64,000 nucleotides of DNA from Hermatobates lingyangjiaoensis (taxonomy: Eukaryota; Arthropoda; Insecta; Hemiptera; Hermatobatidae), in assembly GCA_026182355.1 (NCBI GenBank), contig JAPFBL010000102.1, forward strand, positions 566,501-630,500, read 5' to 3'. Each line of letters starts with the position of its first letter. Within the stretch, counting starts at the first letter, position 1. Positions 45,441-56,085 of the stretch are shown one piece after another. The translations under genes were made by a program, and so were the position numbers. The notes under the pieces were generated by a model. That model was not told where the DNA came from and did no database searches. It saw nothing but the letters and a program-made list of their open reading frames with translations.

Positions 45441-46080
45441 TACCTATTGAATAGCTATATGACTACTGGATCTAATTAGTGTTTTAATTACATCCACAGA
45501 CGTGTAAAGAAATATCTGTTTTTTAATTATTTTTTAATCACTATAATACATTTAATTACTTTTGAATACATTACTATTATCCAAAATTGATTATCTATTA
45601 ATTGTATTAATACGTTTAATTACTTTTGAATACATTATATAGTTATTGTTACATTATATACATATGGTTATTGAAGGTTTCAAGTTATTCAAGTTATGCA
45701 TTTAATGATAGATAATTCTTTCACTTTTATTACTTATTTTAATATCAATTATTATAAAATAAAATAAAAAAAAGTAATAATATTTAAAGAAGTTTCATTT
45801 AATTGATGGGTTATTCGGCTTTCCTTATCTAGAAAGGGTCATAATTAAAACTCACTTGACAGAAATGCCGTTTAACTAAATATCCGGAAAAATAAGTCTG
45901 ACAGGATCCATTAGCTACCCTGACTAACTGACCGTCAGCCACTTCTCTCCCCGCCCGTCCATGGTGATTCATAATAATTCAATCGACCACCCTTAGTTCA
46001 GAGGCAATCAAATTTGCCAATCATAGTGTTATACTACACTCAAATAACAGTCTAGAACATATATCATTTTATAATATATA
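45441..46080. other. No recognised feature
   Basis: AT-rich, with a short TA-rich stretch at 46070-46091. Confidence 0.5.
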
Positions 46081-46089
46081 TATAATATA

Positions 46090-46275
46090 TTATCAGCTCA
46101 AAAACGACAAAAAGCAACACAAAGAGGAAGAGATACACTTACAAACTCAAATTTTCGGATGATCCGTCTTCAGGAGAAAGGAGAATGAGTGACCAAGCAC
46201 GCTGGAAACACAATGGCAGGAAACCGTCCCGGCAACCGACTGTGCCAGCACGCGCGCCCGGTTCAAGAAGTAATG
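46090..46275 (-). mobile_element. Family C HHR arm
   Basis: Minus strand: CTGAAGA, extra C, GGAT/ATCC, GAAAATTTGAGTTTGTAAGTG. The outer part (46200-46262) is GC-rich. An inverted relative is at 47275-47420, so the two may bound a larger inverted structure of about 1.3 kb. Confidence 0.6.
46153..46173 (-). ncRNA. Hammerhead ribozyme core candidate, family C
   Basis: CTGAAGA, extra C, stem GGA/TCC closing TCA, GAAA (minus strand). Three stem pairs only. Related cores: 55701-55722 plus (GG/CC with an unpaired C) and 47311-47330 plus (decayed). Confidence 0.5.
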
Positions 46276-46710
46276 AAGTAGAGACGAACAGAAGAAATAA
46301 AATTAAAATTAAGACAAGCAGTTCTGGTTGATTGATGGTAAAATAAACAACAGGAAGATAAATGAAGTATGAAAAGGAATACCGTGAAAAATACCTAAAA
46401 GCATGAAAAAGGCATATAACAGAGTTGGTAAGGCGATGTGAAACAAACGAAAATATAAGGATAAGATCAATTAAGTAAATAAATATAATATAATAACATA
46501 TAATAAATAAATAATTAAAAAAAATAAATAAAGTAAATAAAATATTTTTATCGCTTAAAGTTTAATCAGGGTTTAGTATGTGCCACACTTATTTTCTATT
46601 TTCCTATTGAAAATTTTCTTACAGAATATTTTCTATTTCCATTCTAATAATATATTATATGTGATGAACGAAATGTGATCCAGATGACTGATTACACTTA
46701 TGATAAAATG
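46276..46710. other. AT-rich spacer
   Basis: A/TAAA-rich; nothing recognised. Confidence 0.5.
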
Positions 46711-46711
46711 T

Positions 46712-47165
46712 GACATAGAAAGAACGTAACAAAGGGTGTTTAAATTTCAATATTTAGACCATTATAGCGGTGGTCTTCAGGAGAACAAGTCAATTGACGG
46801 ATGGACGAGAGTAACTGAAAAAATCTCTGGTTAGATGGCTAAAGTAGTATTATAGTAGTACTATAGTATTTATAATTTAAATATAAAATAAAAATGTTAT
46901 AAAAATAATATAAAATATTTTCTATTTCTTCCCCATCATTTTTCTTTAAATTTCTTTCAATCTCGACTCTTAAGTTCTATTTTTTTATTTTCTCCTTCTT
47001 AGCAACACTGCTTTATCCCTAATCAGAGTGCTCCTCAGTTGACTGTTGCCCTCCAAACAATTCACTTTTTCTCCTGAGGACGATCGCTATAACTGTCAAA
47101 ATATTCAAAATTGAGTCCTTTGTTACGTTTTTTTCTATGTATCAGAGTTTATTTTAAGTTTAACA
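46712..47165. mobile_element. Family D inverted pair of arms
   Basis: Left (46712-46800, minus): CTGAAGA then CCACC/TGGTC-type stem, TAAATATTG (G12 lost), arm end AACGTAACAAAGG. Right (47069-47165, plus): CTGAGGA, C, GATCGCTATAACTGTC, AAAATATTC, arm end CCTTTGTTACG. The arms face each other across about 270 bp. Both cores decayed. Confidence 0.6.
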
Positions 47166-47274
47166 TATTATATGATATATATGATTGTAATCGTTATTTA
47201 AAGGCAAATTTCAATCTTTTGTGTTATGTTGCTATATCAATATTTAGAAATATATTTAGGTCACCTGATGTTGT

Positions 47275-47420
47275 GTTTACGGCGTGCTTGGTCTTCCTCT
47301 CTCTTTTCTCCTGAAGACTGATTTTCCGAAAATTTGAGTTAGTAAATGCGTTTCTTTACTCTGTGTGTTACTCTCCTTCGATTTCGAACTAGTGTTGTGC
47401 CCAGTTTAAATCTTCTTTCC
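47275..47420 (+). mobile_element. Family C arm
   Basis: CTGAAGACTGATTTTCC then GAAAATTTGAGTTAGTAAATGCG and the TTACTCTGTGTGTTACTC tail. Similar to the right arm of 55545-55795. Stem II is not convincing here. Confidence 0.6.
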
Positions 47421-47449
47421 GTTTATATAGTGACTATAATTACATTTAT

Positions 47450-47451
<2 letters not shown>

Positions 47452-47491
<40 letters not shown>
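47452..47491. repeat. (TA)n microsatellite
   Basis: TA tract at the 3' end of the second family A-like PLE copy. Confidence 0.95.
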
Positions 47492-47494
<3 letters not shown>

Positions 47495-47495
<1 letters not shown>

Positions 47496-47700
47496 ACACA
47501 TGAAAGAGAAAAAACAAATAAAGATACACACAAAAGACTCACAACGATTTTTCGACAGTCGTCGTCATCGGGTTGAAGTAGTCCCTTTGAGTAGCTGAAG
47601 CTAACTGAGTGGTAGGCCGAATGCAAACGAACACGCACGCACTCTGCCGGCCGCCCTAGGTAAGCTACTAACTACAGAGAGAAAAATAACTAAAAAGAAC
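47495..47700 (-). mobile_element. PLE 3' terminal repeat, family A-like
   Basis: Minus strand from a GC-rich block (47610-47660) to the core at 47550-47571 (CCGATGA, extra C, GAC/GTC closing GACT, GAAA) and an arm ending at the TA tract. It lies 3' of the endonuclease remnant at 47847-48010, as in the 7.7-8.4 kb copy. Confidence 0.65.
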
Positions 47701-47846
47701 AAATAAAAGCAAATAAAAATAACAGAAGGAGAAGAAAGTAAATGAAGCAATAAACAATTTAAAAAAATAAATAAATAAATAAAAAATAAAATAAAATAAT
47801 AAAAAAAAATAATAAAAAAAAAATAAAATATAAAAAAATAATTAAA

Positions 47847-48009
47847 TTAACGGTACAAGTTAAGGCCAGGAGGATAGCGAGCTTTGAGAAGACAGATAAT
47901 TGCCTCCTCTGAAGCTATTAAAGTAACCCGAGAAGACGGAACAGGGATATGATTAAGGACTTGGACCCGGAAGCAGTGATTAAAATCCAGTCCATGGGAA
48001 TTAGAGTGG

Positions 48010-48010
<1 letters not shown>
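47847..48010 (-). pseudogene. Penelope-like GIY-YIG endonuclease C-terminus, second copy
   Basis: About 54 codons open to a TAA stop: HSNSHGLDFN.CFRVQVL...ASEEAIICLLKAR.PPGLNLYR. It aligns residue for residue with the end of the 8104-8375 copy, keeping the conserved Glu and the terminal NLYR, but differs at many positions, so it is a separate insertion. The frame is cut at a TA tract (48011-48036), again immediately upstream. Confidence 0.85.
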
Positions 48011-48042
<32 letters not shown>

Positions 48043-48052
48043 TATTATATAC
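48011..48052. repeat. TA-rich microsatellite
   Basis: TA tract at the truncation point of the PLE fragment. Confidence 0.95.
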
Positions 48053-48355
48053 ATGATTTGTATCACAGGATTATACATGAAACATGGCACAATCTGACAA
48101 GGATGGTAGTATCTCTTTTTACGCATGCTTGAACTAGACTTGGGTTGTCGACCTCTACGTCACTATGGTTCTATATCAAAGGACAGGTGGACCTGGTGAG
48201 TCATAAGTTCACTTGGGAATTCCTTAGGCCTGACCAGGAAGAAGGTCACTTTCTCCCGCAATTCCTTTGGTGAGTTGCAAATAGTGAACCAGAACTTTGA
48301 TTCTTCTCCCAGTACATACTATTGCTTTCGCAATTCTGTTCCGGATTACTGATAC
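48053..48355. other. Unrecognised, relatively GC-rich sequence
   Basis: No ORF of note. It runs directly into the 50-bp array and may belong to the unit in which that array arose. Confidence 0.4.
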
Positions 48356-48360
48356 TCAGC

Positions 48361-48868
48361 TTCTCAGCGAGCCTGATTTTGGGTAATCAACACTATGAGA
48401 CTACCACTATCTCTTATCGAGCCTGATTTGGGGTAATCAACACTAAGAGACTACCACTATCTCTTAGCGAGCCTGATTTGGGGTAATCAACACCATGAGA
48501 CTACCACTATCTCTCAGCGAGCCTGATTTTGGAGTAATCAACACTATGAGACTATCACTATATCTCAGCGAGCCTGATTTTGGGGTAACCAACACTATGA
48601 GACTACCACTATCTCTTAGAAAGCCTGATTTGGGGTAATAAACACTATGAGACTACCACCATCTCTCAGCGAGCCTGATTTGGGGTAATCAACACCATGA
48701 GACTACCACTATCTCTCAGCGAGCCTGATTTTGGAGTAATCAACACTATGAGACTACCACTATATCTCAGCGAGCCTGATTTTGGGGTAACCAACACTAT
48801 GAGACTACCACTATCTCTCAGAAAGCCTGATTTGGGGTAATCAACACTATGAGACTACCACTATCATC
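48361..48868. repeat. 50-51-bp tandem repeat, 10 copies, with 202-bp higher-order unit
   Basis: GCCTGATT recurs at 48371, 48421, 48471, 48521, 48572, 48623, 48673, 48723, 48774 and 48825. Units 48471-48672 and 48673-48874 repeat the same order of four variants (plain, TTTTGGAG, TTTTGGGGTAACC, AAAGCCTG), showing duplication of a four-unit block. Confidence 0.95.
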
Positions 48869-48959
48869 GTTCATAAAGTAATCCTGAACTCACAGACTGT
48901 AGTGTATTATATATAGCCATACAGTTGCTTCCATTTTATGTAACAACGACAAGTGCATA

Positions 48960-49110
48960 TATAAAACTTCATAAAAATCAACGTCCAAATAAGAAATGAG
49001 AAAAAAGACTAAGATCTTTCAACCGCCTGAGTCAAATCTCAACCAATGAAGACCGCTTGTCACAGTTGAAAGATCTTAGTCATTTTTCTCATTTTTTATT
49101 TTGGTTATTG
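48960..49110. mobile_element. Family E HHR element, decayed and shortened
   Basis: AAGAAATGAGAAAAAAGACTAAGATC faces GATCTTAGTCATTTTTCTCA across about 65 bp. The right core has lost CTGACGA (AATGAAGACC). The stem partner is GGTC changed to AGTT, then GAAAG. Confidence 0.6.
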
Positions 49111-50425
49111 TTATTGCACATGTGTATTGTGAAATCTTGTTATAAAACTTCACAGTTTACCTCATCGACCAGTTGGTTCAAATTGATCTTATCCTATACA
49201 ATACAAAGATATAAATTTTGAAATTTTAAATTCTACACCAGATCGAATAATATTAGAAATAAATTGTGATAGTATTACGATATAATCTCAAGAGCTATGA
49301 TTACTGTAATAAATTAAATAAAATCCTACAAAAAAAAGTAATAGATAATCGACTTTTTGAAACAAGACAGCCAAAGGTGGAATTCATATGAGAAAACCGT
49401 TGTATTTCATGTGATTAACTTTTTTCGGTTCATTTTAAAACCATATTTGTAATGTAATCGGCCTAAAGCAGTAAAATGATTTATATGCCGCTATAACGAG
49501 ACTAAATATACATTTGCATTTTTATGCGCCTTTCCTTGATAATAATCCGCATTATGAATTATCTTCTTTTTTAATTAATAATTGGTATAGGTTGGTATTT
49601 ATTAAAGCATAATGGTTTGTTGATACAAGATATAAACTGCCCAGTGTTTCAACTACAAAGGGTTAGATGTCATGCAAATATAAATGCATTCATACTTTTA
49701 GAGACTTTAAACCAAACAAATATCAACTTGTTCAATGCATATTGACTATGAAATTATACATTATTTTATGCACTATGTTTTTCGCTTATCGTGTATCTTC
49801 AGTTTAATTGATCTAATTACATCGTGCCAATAAGGTAATGATGAAACCTAATGTAGTAATGTAGGAGAACTAATGTAGTAAGTAGGAGAAGAAATTTGCC
49901 TTTTGAAAAACTTTTATTAATTTACAACTTACTTTTTTCTTTTTTCCTTTACAGTAAATTTATTAAAATATAAATAAACAATAATAAATTTTCGACCGTG
50001 CTACAGATATAATCTGTAGCTACAAAAATATAAATCGTGATGCAGTCAGTTTCTTCCACTTTCAATGAAACTCACATTGCCCATGTTTCGATTTTATTTA
50101 AAATCTTTTTCAAAGGTATATGTAGGAATATGTGAAATTGAATGAACTATTACAATTACATTACTTTAACAATATGGAAGGTTAAACTATTCAAGTGACA
50201 ATCTTTAATAAACATGTATGTTTATTAAAATATAAGGTTATGAAGAAATATTAAAATTACCGAAAAAAATAAACTTATTTGTTTATTAAATTTTTTGTTT
50301 TTTAGGACATATATAAACTTCAGGAGGTATATTTGCCCCTGATATTTAGTTTCTGGTCCTTACGGTGCATTTCGTGTAGTCTGCAATAGAAATTCATTGT
50401 TCTCTAGTTCTTCATTTAGATACAA
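49111..50425. other. No gene; one possible HHR relic
   Basis: Near 50085-50120 on the minus strand a six-pair AT stem (GATTTT with AAAATC) precedes GAAACATGGGC, but the first box is TTGAAAA. It is probably a decayed PLE arm. Confidence 0.4.
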
Positions 50426-50427
50426 TT

Positions 50428-50630
50428 TGATGTTTACCATACATGTAGCTTATTACCATGTGATGTTTACCATACATGTAGCTTATTACCATGTGATGTT
50501 TACCATACATGTAGCTTATTACCATGTGATGTTTACCATACATGTAGCTTATTACCATGTGATGTTTACCATACATGTAGCTTATTACCATGTGATGTTT
50601 ACCATACATGTAGCTTGTTACCATGGATGA
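50428..50630. repeat. 33-bp tandem repeat, 6 copies
   Basis: Unit TGATGTTTACCATACATGTA plus GCTTATTACCATG, repeated with almost no change. As 33 is divisible by three, both strands show an open 70-77-codon frame. These are by-products, not evidence of a gene. High identity suggests recent expansion. Confidence 0.95.
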
Positions 50631-52330
50631 GGCTTATTGATAACGTTTTAACAAAATAAAGTTTCATTCTAGATAACAACTTATTTTAGCACTATTTAGC
50701 TACAAGTAACTCAGAAGTACCACTGCACGTTTGAAATGTGCTGTTCTGTTATCAGCATTTTATTGACATGTGTTTTGTATATAATTACCAATGATAAGAA
50801 TATCATCGTTTCAATTTAGCTATAAGTATATTGTTGAAGTCACTACTATAATGAACTTAAGAGGAAGGAAGCAGAAATTGTTAATAGTTGGTGTACAGCT
50901 TTGACATTCTAAGTTCATTGATAATACATTATCCCAAACTTGGCCTTGTAGAGCTTCTTTTATGTTATTTATTGTTATTGTATTTTTTTTAATTCATTAA
51001 TTTGGTAAAGTCACCTGTTTATTGTTGCAGTTCCTTCAAATATTTACTTACATACTATAATAAACTTAGAGGAATGAAGAAGAAACTTCTAATACCTATT
51101 GAGTTTGTGTACACTTTGACATTATAAGTTCATTGACAATGTATTATCTCAAACTAGGTCTTAGAACTGTTTTTTTTTTAAGTTATTCATATTTATGGTA
51201 ATTTTTGAATTCATTTATATGGTAAAAACCTCCTATTCATTGCCTTTGTTTCTTCATTATTTATTTTGGTACGCACTTATAATTTTTTTTATAAAGTTAT
51301 GGTTAAAAAAAAATTGATATTATTTAAATGAAAATAGTATTTTGAATTGTTAATATTCCTTAAGCCGAAATGTTGAGATTGTTTTTAAAGAGCCTTGTTT
51401 AGGAATAGTAGCAACTGAGAAATGCCTTGTTAACAAGCCTACATTATCTTATAGAGAGTAATTTACTGCTTATGGAATAATGACAGGTCCAAACAATGAA
51501 CGTTGCTTCATCCGCCACCTCTCAAATAAACTCAATCCACATCATCTCATAGCTGTTTTTGCTTCAGTTTAAGGAATGTTATATTTAATATAGTAAGTTT
51601 TATGTCAAAACTATTGTTTTACAAATTAAATAGAATGGTTTCATATTTTTTTTTTGTAAAGTGTTAGTCATTTTGTTTTATAAATTCATAAATGACAGTA
51701 AATTTATTGTTATTCATGTGAGGCTTACATGTTTTTCAAATATTGAAAATACAAAGTATTTTCAAGACAAAGATTTTGATGTAGACTATTATAAGTAAGG
51801 GAATTGGCCGATGTTTGTAGACATTACAAATAATATTTCAAAGGCAGACTTATGGAGGATTTCTTAATGATTTTTTCCTGCAATTTATTGAATTTTTTAT
51901 CTATTTTGTTTATTGCTGTTGTTATTTTTTTGGGATCACACTTATTTTTTGACGTAGTGCTTTTTTTTGATACTGCAAAAGGTTCTTGCAGTTTTTAGAG
52001 GCTTTAAAAAAAATTGAAAGTTATTTGGATGTTTGACATAAAATAATGAAAATAAATACAAGCTGCTGTAATATTTTTGAACAGTAGCAGTGTGAGATTA
52101 AAATTTAAACAATTCTTTGTAATGAATAATTGAAGGAATGTTGGTGGTTGATTTTTTTTTATTATTCTTCATATTAATAAATATATCTTTCGTGAAAACT
52201 GATCAAAACACTAAATTTAGAATGAGGGAAATAATTTTACCATACCAGAGACAATACTTATTTGGAGTCAGTCTACTGAAACGTGTGAACTAACTATACC
52301 TACAGTGTTTGAAATTATTCATATATGCAC
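50631..52330. other. No recognised gene; diffuse duplicated segment
   Basis: About 50820-50960 and 51050-51190 share order and wording (ACTATAATGAACTTA.AGGAA, TGACATT.TAAGTTCATTGA, ATTATC.CAAACT.GG.CTT), so an old 230-bp tandem duplication is likely. Confidence 0.5.
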
Positions 52331-52334
52331 AATT

Positions 52335-52523
52335 TTAAATAATGAATTGAGAGTACAAGCCGTACTCAATGAGTTTTGGCATTTATTATTGGTTACTTGT
52401 TTAAATATCTGGACTCCGAAACAGTCATTGAAGTTGAGGTTGTAGAAATACGCGTGAATGGTAGTTGGAAGGTTATTGTGTTAATGAACCGATGCCCTGT
52501 GATGCTTCATTTGAAGGCTTAAT
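52335..52523 (-). pseudogene. Penelope-like GIY-YIG endonuclease remnant, third copy
   Basis: Minus-strand translation gives QMKHHRASVH, a stop, then NNLPTTIHAYFYNLNFNDCFGVQIFKQV. This lines up with the RMNNHRASVG...LPIAIHANSH...FNDCFRVQILKQI segment of the 8.1 kb copy. The C-terminal part is too diverged to follow. An old, dead copy; no HHR arm was identified beside it. Confidence 0.75.
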
Positions 52524-52590
52524 ACGGTAGTTGATAAAATAACTAAAAAGATGTCGGACCGGGTATATATCATTCAGTAAACACAGTCCC

Positions 52591-52830
52591 TAGGGGGCCA
52601 GGTTAGTTCAGTGGTTAACGTATTCACCTTTGGGCTGGCAGTCCGGGGTTCGATCCCCCAATTGGTCTTCGATTTATTCATGCAGGAGGTGAATAAATCT
52701 GAGTACATAGTCCCTCGGAGCCTGTTCAGGTCGGTCCCGAGCTTGTACGATGTCAGGTACTCGTTAAAGATCCCTACTTGAGTTAGGCAAAATTTAGGAC
52801 TCCCAATGTAGAATCTCTATAATCACTGAT
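52591..52830 (+). mobile_element. tRNA-derived SINE, 3' truncated or diverged
   Basis: Head has TTAGTTCAGTGGTTAACG (about 52603-52620) and GGGGTTCGATCCCC (about 52647-52660). The body keeps GGAGGTGAATAAATCTGAG, CGGTCCCGAGC.TGTACGATG and CGTTAAAGATCCCTA. The segment with GACGTTAAACTG is partly deleted and the TTAGG tail is missing. Confidence 0.88.
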
Positions 52831-53340
52831 CAAACAAAATGCCAGTAGACGGCTGATTTTATCACCCGCTAGGGGATCGGTTTAGACAACAAAAAAGGCT
52901 AAGGTTTGATAAAGTTTTATTAAGATTCTACTCTAAATTATTAGGAAATAAAAAAAATGCAATTTAATATTTGTTGGCCAGTTCAAGTGTATGACTTAAT
53001 GTGGAACTATCTGTTTCAAAAATGGTAGCCAAACGAATGTACCTGTCAGTGACCTCTGTCCTATTATAACATGTCTCCGAACGACATTAAACTTGGGCAG
53101 CCTTAAGTGGTAAATAAAAGCACCTGTGATCCCGAGGGAGGGTTTCAGGGCTAATCTTCTTTCCTTTTGCAAATTAGCAATTAATGATAACATAGTTAAA
53201 CAGAAATTTTGTGTAATTGCTTAGCAGCGGATTTTAATGTAAAAGTGCTAACGTGATTATGTTTAATAAAATCATACAGTTAAAATTACACTCCTCAATT
53301 AGAATTATCAATGAAAAAAAAAGTTTTCTATAAAAACTGT
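52831..53340. other. No recognised feature
   Basis: The minus-strand ORF at 52996-53193 (65 codons) has no known domain. Confidence 0.45.
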
Positions 53341-53389
53341 CGCTCCTCGCTTCCTATGATGTAAAGAGGCATATGTGGTATCCATAATA

Positions 53390-53830
53390 GTCTTCACACT
53401 GTGAAAGTAAGGGCCACCCAAGCCATTGCAAGCCTTAAATGTATGAGCAGAAGAGGAGTTAGAGTCGACTTCGTACTTTTAAACAGACTTCAGCCCATAT
53501 TCTTGACATGGGCTCAAGTAGGTTTAGAAGACAAACGGTTGCCAATGCCCTTAATATAGCCTCAGTACATGGGCAAATAAGGGGTTTGAGCTGCTGTAGC
53601 ATACGAAAGTTCGCTCATGTTGTTATCATGAAGTCTAGATCGTTTTCACACTTCAAAACAGACGCCGATGTCTGTCGTATAGTCTCAAATAAAGCAGCCA
53701 CCCATGGTCTTGTCATGGTCTCGAGAGATGAGTAGACAAGCTGGCTACAGCTGTCTTCCCCTCCGAAATAAGGCAACCACCCATAGTCTTGACATGGTCT
53801 CATCCCTTCAAAATCAGACAGACACCAATT
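53390..53830. repeat. Irregular direct repeats around CCCAT..TCTTGACATGG
   Basis: Similar 22-bp segments at about 53493, 53702 and 53782 (CCCATRNTCTTGWCATGG.CTC), each preceded by a stretch containing AAAYAGAC or AAGCAGCCA. A decayed tandem array with units of about 80-100 bp is possible. ORFs at 53508-53735 and 53615-53803 come from this block. Confidence 0.5.
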
Positions 53831-55490
53831 TTCATGGAAAGGTATATTATCGACAGCACATCGTTTTATTATAAATCATTTGCATATTCAAATATATATA
53901 TATAAGCTGAATTTTATGTAAAGTACAAACCATTTATTTTATATACTACAATATTATCAGTTATGAAAATTACAAATATATTTAAACATTTATCCAAGGA
54001 AACATATTGCTTCTATTTTCTGAACATATTTGTTATTAATCCTCTGAAAAACAAGTTTTCCAATTAACATTTACTGCGATAAAACAAAAATCAATCTATC
54101 TCAAATTACGAAATTGTCAATGTGATATTTTCCCATTCATTGGCTAATAAATTATTTAGATACTATTTCAATATTGTTCAAGCAATAATCAATTTTAGAT
54201 TACGAAAGATATTGGTTATAAGGTTATTATTTATTGGTTATATAAGGCTTTGTAAGGGCCCACTGAAATGTCCTTGTATTAGAAAGATATTCAATTAACC
54301 CTACCTTACTCCATCGTAAATTAATCTTTACTAGTAATAACTGTATGATGTACATTCTCTTAAGAATAACAGTCACATGTCCTATTATTTATCAAAGACA
54401 ACTTCATTTTCCAATTTATATCTTAATAAAGGTTTTAATATATCGCCTTTTATTTGTTTTCCTGAGAAATATATCTTTGTCAATTTCAACCACTCTCTTA
54501 TTATTTATTCTTAGCTAAATTATCAGTAAATAAATAACGTGTAATTAACTTTTTTTTTACCCATTTCCACTATCTTACTTAATCTAGAACTGCTTGTTTC
54601 TTATCAAAGCTTATTTGCATATTATTTACAAGTTTTTTGCATAATGAACACGTCATTTTTTAACTTATAATATTGATCCATATTATATATATTTTTTTAT
54701 ATTACATCACCCTTTTTCATTTACAAAATATTATTTTCTTATTCAAATGAAGGGTTTTAAATTAATGCATATTAATTATAAGTAATAGCTCATAAATTAT
54801 AACAATACTTCCTTGAAAGTTAATGTCAATGATTAAATTAATTATGAGTTGGTCAATAAGTGTTGTAAGACAGTAAATTGGTGGTAGCTGTATATTTTTG
54901 AACATACTATTAATTTATCTACTGATAAACCTTTTAATAACCTACTCCTGTATTACTAAAATTAGGTACAGCTTTACCAAATAGGAATCCTATGGTGATT
55001 TTAAGCGTCTTTGTAGCTGCTTAAGCTTTGTTATTAACCCGTTAGGTACCCACTTTATTTTTATTTTTTTTTTACCTCACTATAAGTGGAGCATGGCAAC
55101 CTTAAAAAAATAGAACTCAAAATTTTGAATGATATAATTCTAATAAGGAATTTCAAAACTAATGTCTCCACAAAAAAAAAGAGTTTAATACCAAAATGAC
55201 TCCTTCCTTGGTCCCTATTGCAATAACATCTCAACAGTGCTGATGTAAACCTGATGAAGAACCCTAAGTGTGGGATACATGTTTATTATTATTAGTGTAA
55301 AAATAAATAATATAAAATATTGTTAGTTTTGATATTAAACTCATTTTTTAAGGTGATGTAATATTTGAAATTCCCTAATATGAGTAAATACCTCACAAAG
55401 AGATTGCCCAAGCAATGATATACATCTTTTGAGATCCCTAAATTCCATTTTTTAATGTCTCACGATTTCTGTGAATTACGTAAATTTGTG
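53831..55490. other. No recognised feature
   Basis: AT-rich DNA, with a PLE-like relic possible at 55245-55285 (CCTGATGAAGAACCCTAAGTGTGGGATACATG: first box intact, no GAAA). Confidence 0.45.
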
Positions 55491-55492
55491 AC

Positions 55493-55495
<3 letters not shown>

Positions 55496-55537
<42 letters not shown>
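55496..55537. repeat. (TA)n microsatellite
   Basis: TA tract abutting the left arm of a family C palindrome. Confidence 0.95.
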
Positions 55538-55538
<1 letters not shown>

Positions 55539-55539
55539 G

Positions 55540-55795
55540 AGTTCAAAATTCAAGAAGAGTAACACACAGAGTAAGGAAACACACTTACAGGCTCAAATTT
55601 TCGGGTAATCTGTCATCAGAAGAAAAGAGATAGGGTGAGCAAGCACGTTATAGACGCAACGACAAATTATTGGTTACTTGTTCTCCCTTTCTCTTTTCTC
55701 CTGAAGACGGATTACCCGAAAATTTGAGTCTATAAGTGTGTTTCCTTACTCTGTGTGTTACTCTTCTTGAATTTTGAACTCGTATTGTGTCTAGT
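55540..55795. mobile_element. Palindromic HHR element, family C
   Basis: Outer arms ACGAGTTCAAAATTCAAGAA and its near complement bound the unit. Inner arms carry GAGTAAGGAAACACACTTA and complement. Right core 55701-55722: CTGAAGA, C, GG/CC with ATTA loop and an unpaired C, GAAAATTTGAG. Left core is decayed (CTGATGACAGATTACCC then GAAAATTTGAG). The apex (about 55625-55690) is unpaired. TA tracts lie on both sides (55496-55537, 55822-55840). Confidence 0.75.
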
Positions 55796-55849
55796 TTGGA
55801 TCGTGTTTTGTTTAATTAAGTGATATATATATATATATAAATATATATT

Positions 55850-56032
55850 CAGGTAACTCACCACAAATGATTGAAGACAATCGCTCTGAGGACTTTCATT
55901 TATCACCTCGTCAGAGAGCAATTGATTACAAGTTTTTATACAACTTGTATTCACTTGCTCTCTGACGACGTGATAAACGAAATTCCTGAATGCGATTACC
56001 TTAAATCATTTGTGGTGAGTTACCTGAATGTT
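55850..56032. mobile_element. Palindromic HHR-type element, family F
   Basis: Arms start CAGGTAACTCACCACAAATG and end with the complement near 56030. The apex contains TACAAGTTTTTATACAACTTGTA. Right arm: CTGACGA (55962-55968), extra C, GT/AC minimal stem, GAAA (55979-55982). Left arm: CTGACGA, G, GTGATAAAT, GAAA on the minus strand. Stem II is only two pairs, so these may be relics. Related to the core at 29175-29194. A TA tract follows at about 56058-56085. Confidence 0.6.
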
Positions 56033-56085
56033 AATATCACGTTCTATTGTGACAATTTTGTATATATATATATATATATATATAT

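Noticed and set aside
50397..50630. 77-codon ORF with six 11-residue repeats
   Set aside because: The 33-bp tandem repeat leaves both strands open. No start context or flanking exon signals seen.
52591..52665. A tRNA gene from A- and B-box matches
   Set aside because: The cloverleaf is not complete and the same head is joined to a shared SINE body in other copies.
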